A DNA stretch of 64,000 nucleotides from positions 206,641 to 270,640 of the forward strand of contig NZ_QENQ01000001.1 in NCBI RefSeq assembly GCF_003096275.1, written 5' to 3'. This document shows, piece after piece, positions 28,112 to 37,693 of the stretch. The position numbers and the translations under genes were made by a program. The notes below the pieces were generated by a model that made no database searches, was not told the DNA's origin, and saw only the letters and a program-made list of their open reading frames with translations. The DNA is from Sphingomonas pokkalii (lineage in GTDB: Bacteria; Pseudomonadota; Alphaproteobacteria; Sphingomonadales; Sphingomonadaceae). Each line of letters starts with the position of its first letter. The stretch's first letter is position 1.

Positions 28112-28140
28112 GGGGCGGCCGGCAACCCGCCGACCGCCCC
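28112..28140. terminator. Hairpin between TonB receptor and sulfotransferase genes
   Basis: GGGGCGGCCGGC pairs with GCCGACCGCCCC (one mismatch) around a 5-base loop, 23 bases beyond the receptor stop on the minus strand. It is followed by a weak T-rich stretch (acttgttttcc). It may attenuate, rather than end, transcription into the sulfotransferase gene. Confidence 0.5.
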
Positions 28141-28163
28141 GAGAAGAACCGTAATCGCTCGCG

Positions 28164-31100
28164 TCAGAAGTTGAGCGTCACGCCGGCGAAAATATAGCGG
28201 CCAAGCGCATCATAGGTCGCCGGATAGGTGTTGCCGTTGCAGGGCCCGGTCGGGCACTGGTTCGAACCCGCACGGCCGGCGTTGCCGGACGTAACGAGCG
28301 GCGGCTCCAGATCGAACAGATTGTTTACGCCCAAACGGAACGTGTAGGTCTTACCGATCTGCACCGTGCTCATCAGGTCGATATAGTTATACGGCTTGAG
28401 GCGGCTGCCAGGGTCGAACGCGAAAGCCCCCTTCAGCGCTTCATCCGGGCTCGTCGCCTGCGAGTGGATCGCACCGATGTAACGCCACTGCGCCGAAATG
28501 CCGACGGTCTGGTTCACCTGCCAGCTGGTGCGCAGCTTATGCCGCCATTTCGGCAGCGGCGCACCGGCATTGGTGGTGCCGCCGATGCTGCACGTCGAAC
28601 CGTAATAGCCTGCGCAATCATAGGGCTTGCTCAAGCCGTTATCGACCCGATAGCTATCCAGATAAGTGCCCTGCATGTTGAACGACAGGCGGCCCAGCGA
28701 CCCCAATCCAACGGCGTAGCTCGCACCGACTTCGATGCCCTTGTTCTGCAGCGAACCGACATTGTTCGGCAGATCCGAAACAAAGCCGCCCGGAGTCAAC
28801 CACAGCGAACCTGCTGCGTCACGACGTACCAACGCGCACGATGCTGGCGTGAACGTCGCCGTTGCCTTTGCGCAATCCTGCAGGATTGCGTCCTGACCGA
28901 AAGCGCGGATCGCGTTCTTGATCTTGATGTCGAAGTAATCGACCGTGACCGCCAGGCCCCGTACGAAGCTGGGCTGGAACACGAGACCGACCGTCTTGGT
29001 CGTCGCGATTTCCGGCTGCAGGTTCGGGTTGCCCCCGATCAGGCCATTATACTGGCCGGCTGGATTGCCCGTCACGCCCTGCCCGACAGCGATACCCTGC
29101 GCACGGCAGCCATAATTGGTTGCAGTGATCGGGCCGATGTCCGCGCATGGGTCGACCGAGCCGTTTAGACCCACCGTCGCCGTCGAGAACAGCTCCTGCA
29201 GGTTCGGTGCACGGACGGCGCGGTTATACGTACCGCGAAAACGAATATCCGAAACCGGCGCGAAATCGATGCCAACCTTGTAGGTATCGGTATCGAACTT
29301 GTTGTCACGGCTCGTCTTGTACGACGAGCGACGATAGCCAGCATTCAGCGACAACGCTTCGACAAAGCCATTCTGCACAATCGGGATCTGCGTCTCGCCA
29401 AAGAATTCGTAGACGCGGAAATTACCGGAGATCGGCAGCGTCTTGCCGCCCTGGCCGGTCAAATCGCCAGCCTGGAAGGCACTGTCGGTCTGCAGATCAA
29501 GCGACGAGCGACGCCATTCGACGCCAAGGTTGACGCCGATGCCGTCGGTAGCCCAGGGCAGGCGCGCCCCATATTGGCCGAGATCGCCAGTGAACGAAAC
29601 GTTCGCCACCTGCTCGGTGGTGTTGCCGCGCTGGAAGCCGGTGGCCGACAGATAGGCCACCGATGCCGGGCTAGCCTGGCCGGGGCCAGCGAACACGTTA
29701 TAAGGCACGCACGCCGCGTCGCTGCCGTCGAGGACCGAGCGGCAGACAGGATTGACGCCCGGAACGCGGGGATCATCGACGACATCGAGCGCACGGGTCA
29801 AACGTGCGACCGAAAACTCGTTCAGATAGGTCTGCGAGTAGTTGACCCGACCGTATTGATAGGAAGCATCGTAGCTCCAGACCGGCGACAGGTCCCCCTT
29901 GGCGCCGAGCACACCGCGGAAATTGGTGTGCTGCAGATCGGCCTGACGCGGGCCACCTTCGGTGTTGCGGCGCAACAGCTGCATGAACGCGCGGTTATAC
30001 GGAGTGCCGGTGCGCGGATCGAAGAAGGTAACCGGAGCCGCACCGGGATTCGGGTTATATGGTGCCGCTGCTGCAAGCGGGAAATCGCCCAGGAAGCCAT
30101 TGATAAGGTTGCCCGATGCGCAAATCACCGAACGCTGCGCCGCGCTCATCAGCGGATTGTCGCAATTGACCGTCAGCGTGTTGCCGAAATCGCCCGACGG
30201 CGCGATCTGCGCCACCGTGCGATCATCCATGAACATGAACTCGAGATACGGCTTGAACGCGTCCTCGACCTCATAGTTCACGAAGGCCCCGGCAGTGAAG
30301 CGCGTATCCGGACGCTGAAAATAGTTGGTCGGAGCAAAGTTGAAGCGGGTCGTCGTATTCTCGAAACCACCGTTCGGCATGAACGTGTATACGGTCGACG
30401 AACTGGTGTTGAGCCGCGGATCGAACAGAATCGCCGTGCCGTTGCCGGACGTCAGCGAGCCGCCGCACTGGGGACGGCCGGCGCCGTTGTTCTGGATCGT
30501 ACAAGCGCTGTAATCTCGCTTCGCCTGCGTAACGGCTTTTACCTTGCGATAGCCGAAATAGGCCATGGCGTGACCACCGTCGCCCAGCTTGGTTCCGAAC
30601 GCCACGGTGCTGTCGAACGCGCCACCATCGACGACGCTACCCGTCGGATAGTCGAAGCCCTTCTGCCCGGCGGCTGTCCGCGCGTTCAGCAACGGCGGGG
30701 TGAGCTTGTTGCGATTGCTATGCTGATAGACACTGTATTGGCCGTCGACCCGGAACCCTTCGAAGTCGGTATCCAAGATGAAGTTGACGACACCCGCAAC
30801 GGCATCCGCGCCGTACGTCGACGATGCGCCGCCGGTGAGCACTTCTACGCGCTTCACCATCGCCGCCGGGATGATGTTGATGTCGGCAGCGGACCCGCCG
30901 CCGGGGGCCGGGGTGCCCGGCATCAGCCGGCGACCGTTGACCAGCGTCATCGTGCGGCTGGTGCCAAGGCCGCGCAAGTCGACCGTGGCGGTGCCGGTTG
31001 CACCATTGGCGAGCGAGCTTGCCTGGCTGGCGGCGACGGACGGCAGCGAGTTCAGCATGTCTTCGACACGAGTCACACCCTGCGCCTTGATATCCTCGCT

Positions 31101-31307
31101 CGAAACAACCGTAACCGGTGCCGTGGAGGTCAGGTTCGGCTGCGGGATGCGTGATCCGGTGACCACAATATCCTGCGAGCCTTGCGCAGTTTCATCCGTC
31201 TGCGGTACCGTATCCTGGGCCAGGGCAGGAGACGCCGTAAGCATCCCCGCTAGGACGACTGCAGATAAGGCAATCCCCCCCCGCAGCTTCAGTTGCGTGT
31301 TCTTCAT
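28164..31307 (-). CDS. TonB-dependent outer-membrane receptor, large sphingomonad/Caulobacter type
   Basis: 1047 residues. GAGGGA lies 9 bases before ATG 31307; signal peptide MKNTQLKLRGGIALSAVVLA ... ALAQ (about 1-31). TonB box and plug: DIVVTGSRIPQPNLTSTAPV, VEDMLNSLPSV, VDLRGLGTSRTMTLVNGRR, VEVLTGGASSTYGADAVAG. The barrel ends YIFAGVTLNF with the C-terminal Phe expected for Bam recognition. This class takes up complex carbohydrates, peptides or unknown nutrients; ligand not readable. It is transcribed with the TPR-sulfotransferase and divergent from a third receptor at 32086. Confidence 0.95.
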   Translation of the reverse strand: MKNTQLKLRGGIALSAVVLAGMLTASPALAQDTVPQTDETAQGSQDIVVTGSRIPQPNLTSTAPVTVVSSEDIKAQGVTRVEDMLNSLPSVAASQASSLANGATGTATVDLRGLGTSRTMTLVNGRRLMPGTPAPGGGSAADINIIPAAMVKRVEVLTGGASSTYGADAVAGVVNFILDTDFEGFRVDGQYSVYQHSNRNKLTPPLLNARTAAGQKGFDYPTGSVVDGGAFDSTVAFGTKLGDGGHAMAYFGYRKVKAVTQAKRDYSACTIQNNGAGRPQCGGSLTSGNGTAILFDPRLNTSSSTVYTFMPNGGFENTTTRFNFAPTNYFQRPDTRFTAGAFVNYEVEDAFKPYLEFMFMDDRTVAQIAPSGDFGNTLTVNCDNPLMSAAQRSVICASGNLINGFLGDFPLAAAAPYNPNPGAAPVTFFDPRTGTPYNRAFMQLLRRNTEGGPRQADLQHTNFRGVLGAKGDLSPVWSYDASYQYGRVNYSQTYLNEFSVARLTRALDVVDDPRVPGVNPVCRSVLDGSDAACVPYNVFAGPGQASPASVAYLSATGFQRGNTTEQVANVSFTGDLGQYGARLPWATDGIGVNLGVEWRRSSLDLQTDSAFQAGDLTGQGGKTLPISGNFRVYEFFGETQIPIVQNGFVEALSLNAGYRRSSYKTSRDNKFDTDTYKVGIDFAPVSDIRFRGTYNRAVRAPNLQELFSTATVGLNGSVDPCADIGPITATNYGCRAQGIAVGQGVTGNPAGQYNGLIGGNPNLQPEIATTKTVGLVFQPSFVRGLAVTVDYFDIKIKNAIRAFGQDAILQDCAKATATFTPASCALVRRDAAGSLWLTPGGFVSDLPNNVGSLQNKGIEVGASYAVGLGSLGRLSFNMQGTYLDSYRVDNGLSKPYDCAGYYGSTCSIGGTTNAGAPLPKWRHKLRTSWQVNQTVGISAQWRYIGAIHSQATSPDEALKGAFAFDPGSRLKPYNYIDLMSTVQIGKTYTFRLGVNNLFDLEPPLVTSGNAGRAGSNQCPTGPCNGNTYPATYDALGRYIFAGVTLNF

Positions 31308-32085
31308 GAATTTCCCTCGTTTGCCCCGTGCCGGCTAGGCCGGAGTATACTCCCCGCTCGATCCCAGCGACGCCTCATACGCACCGGGCAGAGCATGTTC
31401 TCAAGAAAACAAGGAAGCCCCTGCGCTGTAAAGATTACATCGTACTTTCTGGCAACGGTTTCATCAGCGTGTCGCCGATTAGCAACACCTCAGTTTGAAA
31501 GTATCGCTCGAAACTTTCCGAAAGACATAATGTTACGCGATCGCGAGCAGTACGCCGAAAATTCGGGCATCATTTCCGCCGTCCCCTCAGCAGAATTGTC
31601 GCCCATGCAATATAACTCCACTTCGTTGCGCAACGAAAGGCAGCAAGAGAAGGTAGAATGCGCAAGGAGCTACGGTGGCATCGCCTTTGCCAGAAAGCTT
31701 GACGCCGGAATGGAGCGGATCACGACGCCGCGCCCGTCTCCTGTTTCAGAAGCCGAATAGGGGGGACTGCGCCAAAGCTCCCATGCTGATGTGCAACGGC
31801 ATTTCGCGGCACGCTGGCGAAGACGAAGCGGGTGCTCGGCCGAAACGAGATTTCGGGCCTCCGAACCGGGCCATTGCATCCTCCAACGCCTACCCGCCAA
31901 GGCGATATGTGTCGATACGGTTACACCCGCGCAGCATTGATCTTACCGCCCCCATCTAAGGGTTTACACGTAGGCGTGCCAGTTCCATGCGGTCGAAAGG
32001 CTTCCCGCGATGGCTTTCGCAGTTTCGCACGAAGCTCAAATCCCGGATCGCAGTTCAGCGATTGCCGGCAAAAAAGGGAATGTGT
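31308..32085. other. 778-base regulatory gap between divergent TonB receptor genes
   Basis: No convincing gene on either strand. The region is less GC-rich than its flanks and contains a perfect 16-bp palindrome (31622-31637). Both receptor start regions lie at its ends, so two divergent promoters and shared control sites are expected. Short open frames inside it are not supported. Confidence 0.7.
31622..31637. promoter_or_regulatory. Perfect 16-bp palindrome, candidate LacI-type operator
   Basis: TTCGTTGC followed by GCAACGAA, exact inverted repeats with a central CG, the form expected for LacI/GalR-family operators. It lies about mid-way between the two divergent TonB receptor genes. No LacI-type gene is in the window, so the cognate regulator is unassigned. 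Confidence 0.45.
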
Positions 32086-35025
32086 ATGAAGCAGTTCGCG
32101 TATGCGCTGCGTGCCACGACTGCGGTTGCCGCTCTCGGCACTGCCGTATTGGCCGCCACGCCTGTATGGGCGCAGGACAAGGCCGAAACGGCAACAGCTG
32201 AGCAGGCCGGCCCCAGCGAAATCATCGTAACCGGCTCGCGTATCGCTAGGCCCGATCTCCAGGCCTCGGTCCCCGTCGCCGTCATTAGCTCGGCACGCAT
32301 CGAGCAGACAGGCGCATCGAACATTCAGGACGTACTCGCGACGCTGCCGGCGGTGGGCCAGAATGTCAGCCGTACCAGCTCGAACTTCTCGAACACTGGC
32401 AACGGCACCGCAACCGTCAATCTGCGCAACCTCGGTTCTTCGCGCACTCTGGTGCTGATCGATGGCCGCCGTTCGCTCGGCATCGCCGGCAGCTCGGCAG
32501 TGGACGTCAACAACATTCCAACAGATCTGGTAGAGCGCGTCGAAGTCGTTACCGGCGGCGCCTCCGCGGTGTACGGTTCCGAAGCGGTTGCGGGCGTGGT
32601 GAACTTCGTCCTCAAGAACAACTTCGAAGGCCTGCGCTTGCGCGCACAGAACACCGTGTCGGACAAGGGCGATGCGCCGCGCCAGTATGTATCGATCACC
32701 GGCGGGCACAATTTCGCCGAAGGTCGCGGTAACGTCACCGCCAACTTCAGCTATGACAACGACCACGGCCTGCCGTCGCGCAACCGCAGCTTCTCGGCGA
32801 CCGACGTGCCGAACCGCAGCTCCTATGCCGCGCAGGGCCTGTTCGACGTCAGCAACCCGAACCAGACCCAATTCTCGCCGAGCACCGGACGCACCTTCAC
32901 CTTCAACGGCGCGAACAACCTGAAGGGCTATCAGGGCGCGAACACCGACGGCTATAACCGCAACGGCGATCGCCTGCTGTCGGTGCCGGTCGAGCGCTAC
33001 CAGGGTGCGCTGCTGGCGCATTACGACTTCTCGGATGCGTTCAAGCTCTACGCCCAGGGCCAGTACACCCACACCAACTCGAACGCCTCGCTCGAGCCCT
33101 CGGCCATCGCCAACACCGGCCCCGGCGCGGCGCTGAGCTTCGACGGATCGCCCTATGCCGGCATCCCGATCACCAGCCCGTACGTGCCGGCCGCAATCCG
33201 CGCAGCGGCGATCGCCAACGGCACCAACGTGATCCAGTTCCGTCGCCGTTCGAACGACATCTTCAGCCGCAGCAACAAGAACGATCGCGATTTCTATCGC
33301 GGCGTGATCGGCGCGAAGGGCGAGTTCAACGCCGGCACGACCTGGTCGTACGACCTCTATTACGAGCACTCGGAAAGCCGCGATCACACCACCGCGCAGG
33401 CGATCTACACGCCCAACTATGGTGCGGCGCTGAACAACGAGATCGGGCCGGACGGCAATGTGCGCTGTTCGGATGCGGCGGCGCGGGCTGCGGGCTGCGT
33501 GCCGATCAACATCTTCGGCTTCAACACCGTCACCGCGGCGCCCGCCAAGTTCCTGCAGACCTATACCGGCCCGACCCGCAACGTCACGCTGGTCGACGGC
33601 AACACCGTCCAGCTGACCAACGGCTCGAACGTCGCGTTCGACTATCTGGCGAAGGTGAAGCAGGACGTGGTGTCCGGCAGCATCAACGGCGACCTGTTCT
33701 CGCTGTGGGGCGGCCCGGTGGCGATCTCGTTCGGCGGCGAATATCGCCACGAGAAGAGCACCGAAGTCTATGATCCGTTCACCCAGGCCGGCCTCAGCTC
33801 GGGTAACCAGATCACCAACACCAAGGGCAGCTTCAACGTCAAGGAAGGCTTCGTCGAAGTCGTCGCGCCGATCGTGGAAAACCGTCCGGGCCTGCACTAT
33901 CTCGGCCTCGAAGGCGCCGCCTGCTATGCCGACTATTCGACCGTTGGCGGCGTGTGGAGCTTCAAGGGCGGCGGCAGCTATGCCCCGACCAGCGACATCC
34001 GTTTCCGCGCGATCTATTCGCGCGCGACCCGCGCCCCGAACATCGGCGAACTCTATTCGTCGCTGAGCCAGACCTTCCCGGCCGTCACCGATCCGTGCGA
34101 CCAGGGCGGCGGCAATGGCGACGGCGCCGCGATCGGTGCGCTGCCGGCGGCGTGCCGGACCATCCCAGGTATCGCCAACACGGTCGCCACGCGCGGTTCG
34201 TTCGCCTACACCACCTCGCAGATCCAGACGATCGACGGTCTGCTGGGCGGCAACCCGAAGCTGCGCGAAGAAACCGCCGACACGATCACCGTCGGCACGG
34301 TGATCACGCCGACGTTCTTCAAGAACTTCAGCATGACCGTGGATTATTACCACATCAAGGTGAAGAACGCGATCGGCATCATCGGCCAGCAGGTTTCGGT
34401 GAGCCAGTGCTTCCAGACGAACAACCCGCTGTTCTGCAGCAACATCGTGCGCGATGCCAACGGCTTCATCAGCCGGGTCAACGCGCTCAACCTGAACACG
34501 GGCTCGTTCCTGGTTTCGGGCATCGACGTCGAGGCGCGCTATGCCATCCCGGTCGGTGCGTCGCGGTTCGACTTCGACGTGATGTACAACCACCGCTTCA
34601 AGCAGGAGCAGACGCCGTTCCCGGGTGGTCCGGTGCAGAACGAACTGGGCCAGGCCGATTGCTATAGCTGCGGCCGCCTCGGTTCGGGATTCAAGGATCG
34701 CGGCGTGGCGAACGTCACGTTCAGCGCGCCGAAGTTCCAGCTGAACTACCGCCTCGACTATATGGGCCCGCTGACCGACAACCTCGACGGCAGCACGCCG
34801 CCGACCCGGATCTCGGCCTATGTCTACCACAACCTGCAGGGCAAGGTGATGGTGGGCGGCAAGCAGAGGATGGAGCTGTATGCCGGCATCAACAACCTGC
34901 TCGACACCAAGCCGCCGCGCTTCGGCGACACCAACCCGGTGACCTGGCCGGGCACGCAGACCGTGGCCGACACCTACGACCTGTACGGCCGCATGCTGTA
35001 CATGGGTGCGACCTTCAAGTTCTGA
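32086..35025 (+). CDS. TonB-dependent outer-membrane receptor, large sphingomonad/Caulobacter type
   Basis: 979 residues. AAAAGGGA lies ~7 bases before ATG 32086; signal peptide MKQFAYALRATTAVAALGTA ... VWAQ (about 1-29). Plug: EIIVTGSRIARPDLQASVPV, VNLRNLGSSRTLVLIDGRRS, VEVVTGGASAVYGSEAVAG. The barrel closes with MLYMGATFKF. It is a paralog of the receptor at 28164, sharing its plug motifs but with a longer, different loop set. A strong terminator follows at 35049. Its ligand is unknown. Confidence 0.95.
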   Translation: MKQFAYALRATTAVAALGTAVLAATPVWAQDKAETATAEQAGPSEIIVTGSRIARPDLQASVPVAVISSARIEQTGASNIQDVLATLPAVGQNVSRTSSNFSNTGNGTATVNLRNLGSSRTLVLIDGRRSLGIAGSSAVDVNNIPTDLVERVEVVTGGASAVYGSEAVAGVVNFVLKNNFEGLRLRAQNTVSDKGDAPRQYVSITGGHNFAEGRGNVTANFSYDNDHGLPSRNRSFSATDVPNRSSYAAQGLFDVSNPNQTQFSPSTGRTFTFNGANNLKGYQGANTDGYNRNGDRLLSVPVERYQGALLAHYDFSDAFKLYAQGQYTHTNSNASLEPSAIANTGPGAALSFDGSPYAGIPITSPYVPAAIRAAAIANGTNVIQFRRRSNDIFSRSNKNDRDFYRGVIGAKGEFNAGTTWSYDLYYEHSESRDHTTAQAIYTPNYGAALNNEIGPDGNVRCSDAAARAAGCVPINIFGFNTVTAAPAKFLQTYTGPTRNVTLVDGNTVQLTNGSNVAFDYLAKVKQDVVSGSINGDLFSLWGGPVAISFGGEYRHEKSTEVYDPFTQAGLSSGNQITNTKGSFNVKEGFVEVVAPIVENRPGLHYLGLEGAACYADYSTVGGVWSFKGGGSYAPTSDIRFRAIYSRATRAPNIGELYSSLSQTFPAVTDPCDQGGGNGDGAAIGALPAACRTIPGIANTVATRGSFAYTTSQIQTIDGLLGGNPKLREETADTITVGTVITPTFFKNFSMTVDYYHIKVKNAIGIIGQQVSVSQCFQTNNPLFCSNIVRDANGFISRVNALNLNTGSFLVSGIDVEARYAIPVGASRFDFDVMYNHRFKQEQTPFPGGPVQNELGQADCYSCGRLGSGFKDRGVANVTFSAPKFQLNYRLDYMGPLTDNLDGSTPPTRISAYVYHNLQGKVMVGGKQRMELYAGINNLLDTKPPRFGDTNPVTWPGTQTVADTYDLYGRMLYMGATFKF

Positions 35026-35048
35026 TCCGATCGGAACCGAAAGGTTTG

Positions 35049-35085
35049 GGGGCGGTACTATTCGGAGTACCGCCCCTATTTTTTT
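35049..35085 (+). terminator. Rho-independent terminator of the TonB receptor gene
   Basis: GGGGCGGTACT / AGTACCGCCCC perfect 11-bp stem with a 6-base loop (35049-35076), then a T-run at 35079-35085. It lies 23 bases after the receptor stop. Confidence 0.93.
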
Positions 35086-35092
35086 GCGAAGT

Positions 35093-35944
35093 TCAGCGCA
35101 TCCGTGGCATCGCGCCCGCAACCAGAAGCGGGTCGATCCGCGCGCCGCGCCACATCAGGCCCCAATGCAGGTGCGGTCCCGTCGCCCGGCCGGTCGCGCC
35201 GACGGCGGCGATGGGTTGTCCCTGGGCAATGCGATCACCGAGACGCACATCGATCCGCGACAGGTGAAGAAAAGCGCTCGACAGGCCCATCCCATGATCG
35301 AGCATCAGCAGATGGCCTTCCAGCGTGAAGGGCGCCTCCGCGGCCAGGATCACCACGCCGTCCGCAGGCGCACGCACCGGCGCTCCGGTGGGCAGGGCCA
35401 GATCAATGCCCGAATGATAGGCCCCAGGCTCGCCGGCATAAATGCGCTGCGAACCGAACAGGGTGGAAATCCGGCCGATTGCCGGCCAGCGAAAGGCCTG
35501 CCGCCAACCGTCGGCACCGGTTTCGCGTGCACGCGCGGCAACGATCTGCGCGAGTTCGGCCGGACGGCGGGCCGCAAATTCGGCGCTGGGCACGGGATAT
35601 TTGGGAAGGCTGTCGAGCCGCGAAATCTTCCAGTGCCGAACGGCAATGGCGAGGTCCTCCCGAACGCTGCCGCCATCTCGCAGCACCGCCTCCAGCCTGG
35701 CGACGGGCGCGGCATCGCGGTCGAAAGCGATCGGAAAGCACCCGTCCGCCGCAAAGGCGATCGGCTGCGCCTCCAGGCTGAGCCGAACGGTGCCAGGGGG
35801 GACGCGCCCCAGCGCCCACCCCCCTTGCTCCATCCGACCATCCAGCGCGAACGGGCCAGTCGGGGCGGCGAGCGCCGCAGCGCGCGTACCGGCCAACGAG
35901 GACAGTGCTACCAGCCCCGCGGCGAACCGCCGCCGGCCGAGCAT
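35093..35944 (-). CDS. M23 family metallopeptidase (exported, LytM-like)
   Basis: 283 residues. The Arg-rich N-terminus MLGRRRFAAGLVALSSLAG is a Sec or Tat-like signal. The C-terminal ~120 residues hold the zinc site of LytM peptidases: H-S-G-I-D (HxxxD), AFLHLSRI and G-P-H-L-H-W (HxH), so the enzyme should be active on peptidoglycan cross-links. The start shares one base with the DUF2093 stop (TGATG), indicating a coupled pair. It ends 8 bases from the convergent terminator at 35085. Confidence 0.93.
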   Translation of the reverse strand: MLGRRRFAAGLVALSSLAGTRAAALAAPTGPFALDGRMEQGGWALGRVPPGTVRLSLEAQPIAFAADGCFPIAFDRDAAPVARLEAVLRDGGSVREDLAIAVRHWKISRLDSLPKYPVPSAEFAARRPAELAQIVAARARETGADGWRQAFRWPAIGRISTLFGSQRIYAGEPGAYHSGIDLALPTGAPVRAPADGVVILAAEAPFTLEGHLLMLDHGMGLSSAFLHLSRIDVRLGDRIAQGQPIAAVGATGRATGPHLHWGLMWRGARIDPLLVAGAMPRMR

Positions 35945-36153
35945 CAGGCGGAAAGCGCCTTAACGGCCGCTTCGGCGCTCACATAGGGCTCCTGCCGACC
36001 GACGCTCCAATACCGAAGCTCGTCAATCGGGATCCGCTCGCCGGTGACGGCGCACAGCACATGGTCGCCGGGCGCGAGCACGCGGAAGCCATTGGCCATA
36101 TAGTGCAGCTTGGCGACGCGGGCAGTGTTGGACATCAGCATGGGCGGCGCCAT
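35944..36153 (-). CDS. DUF2093 domain small protein
   Basis: 69 residues. The conserved core LHYMANGFRVLAPGDHVLCA, with VTGERIPIDELRYWSVGRQE next to it and PYVSAEAA at the end, is the DUF2093 signature of alphaproteobacteria. The C-x-V-T-G segment suggests a small zinc-ribbon-like fold with few ligands. The start could also be the Met at 36138. It is upstream of, and coupled to, the M23 peptidase gene, and 31 bases after the end of xseA on the same strand. Function unknown. Confidence 0.85.
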   Translation of the reverse strand: MAPPMLMSNTARVAKLHYMANGFRVLAPGDHVLCAVTGERIPIDELRYWSVGRQEPYVSAEAAVKALSA

Positions 36154-36184
36154 TCCTGCAATTCAGTGGTGGTTCGGGTGCGCC

Positions 36185-37693
36185 TCACAGCAGCGTCGGC
36201 TGCTCGGGCTTGGGCGGAACATAGGCCTTGGCCTGCCCGCGCTCAACCCGGGCATCCACCGATCCGTCGGCGAAATGCAGCGTCACGGCCTGTGCCGCCC
36301 GCGCATCCTCGGCCGAGGCGACCACCTTGCCGGTGCCGCGCCCCTCCACCCAGGCATAGCCCTTCTTCAGCGGCAGTTCGGGATCGAGCAGTTCGAGATG
36401 CCGGCCCATCGCCGCCAGCCGTTCGGCGGCGGTGGCGAAGCGGCGTTCGAGGCTGGCGAGCTTGAGCGCCTCGGCCGGGCGGGCGAAACGCTGGCGGAGT
36501 GCTGCCAGCTCGCGATCCGCAGCCCGATCGAGCGCGATGCCGCCCAGCCGCTGCCGTGCCGTCGCCAGCCGCTGCTCCAGCGTCGCCGGGCGCAGCGCGG
36601 CGCCGGCGCGATCCAGCTGGCCGCGCGCTGCCGTCACCCGTCGCTCGAGCCCAAGGCCTAGCCGCGCGCCAGCATCGTCAAGTCGCTGGCGCTGCGGCCC
36701 CAGCAGCGCATCGCGGCGCGGCAACACGCGGACGAGCGCCGCCAGCTGCTCGCCGGCGCGTTCGTGGTAGCGGCGCACGCAGCGCTCGGTGCGGTGCGCC
36801 AGCGTGGCGATGCCGTGGCGCACCTCCGCCAGCACCGGCACCGCGATCTCCGCCGCCGCGGTGGGCGTCGGTGCGCGGAGATCGGCAGCGAAGTCGCACA
36901 ACGTCGTATCGGTCTCGTGGCCCACCGCCGAGATGATGGGAATGCGGCACTCGGCCACCGCCCGCACCACGACTTCCTCGTTGAACGACCACAGGTCCTC
37001 GACCGAGCCGCCGCCGCGCGCGACGATCACCAGGTCCGGGCGCGGCACTGGGCCGCCGGGCGCGATCGCATCGAACCCGCGCACCGCCCGAGCGACCTCC
37101 TGCGCCGATCCGTCGCCCTGCACCTTCACCGGCCAGACGAGAACATGGCTGGGGAAGCGGTCCTCCAGCCGGTGGAGAATGTCGCGGATCACCGCGCCCG
37201 TAGGCGAGGTCACCACGCCGATCACATTCGGCATATAGGGCAGCGGCTGTTTCCGCTCCCGGTCGAACAGCCCCTCGCCCGCCAGCTTGGCCTTGAGCTT
37301 CTCCAGCAGCGCCATCAGCGCGCCTTCGCCGGCCAGCTCCATCCGCTCGATGACGATCTGGTATTTGGAGCGGCCGGGATAGATGGTGAGCTTGCCGGTG
37401 GCGATCACCTCCAGCCCGTCCTGCGGCTGGAACGGCAGCGCCGAGGCCGCGCCGCGCCAGATCACCCCGTCGATCACCGCGTCCATGTCCTTGAGCGCCA
37501 GATAGGCGTGCCCCGAGGCGGCGCGCTTCCAGCCCGAAATCTCGCCGCGCAGGCGGACATGGCCGAACTCGCCCTCCACCATCCGCTTCAGCCGGCCGGA
37601 GAGTTCGCTCACGCTCATCGGTGCCGCGTTGTCCCCGGGCACCGCCTCGGCTACGAGCCGCGCCGATGAAGTCTCGAAAAGGGGGTCGGCCAT
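36185..37693 (-). CDS. xseA: Exodeoxyribonuclease VII large subunit
   Basis: 502 residues. OB-fold at the N-terminus ([36 protein letters not shown]), then the nuclease domain with [34 protein letters not shown] (catalytic/structural region) and [20 protein letters not shown] (family signature), followed by a long helical C-terminus. Degrades single-stranded DNA with XseB, which is not in this window. ATG 37693 and the purD ATG (37692) lie on the same CATG; the alternative downstream start is Met at 37618 (MSVSELSG). Confidence 0.95.
   Translation of the reverse strand: MADPLFETSSARLVAEAVPGDNAAPMSVSELSGRLKRMVEGEFGHVRLRGEISGWKRAASGHAYLALKDMDAVIDGVIWRGAASALPFQPQDGLEVIATGKLTIYPGRSKYQIVIERMELAGEGALMALLEKLKAKLAGEGLFDRERKQPLPYMPNVIGVVTSPTGAVIRDILHRLEDRFPSHVLVWPVKVQGDGSAQEVARAVRGFDAIAPGGPVPRPDLVIVARGGGSVEDLWSFNEEVVVRAVAECRIPIISAVGHETDTTLCDFAADLRAPTPTAAAEIAVPVLAEVRHGIATLAHRTERCVRRYHERAGEQLAALVRVLPRRDALLGPQRQRLDDAGARLGLGLERRVTAARGQLDRAGAALRPATLEQRLATARQRLGGIALDRAADRELAALRQRFARPAEALKLASLERRFATAAERLAAMGRHLELLDPELPLKKGYAWVEGRGTGKVVASAEDARAAQAVTLHFADGSVDARVERGQAKAYVPPKPEQPTLL

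Noticed and set aside
31921..35121. A 1066-codon minus-strand open frame opposite the third TonB receptor
   Set aside because: Antisense to a receptor with signal peptide and full plug/barrel motifs; no domain of its own.
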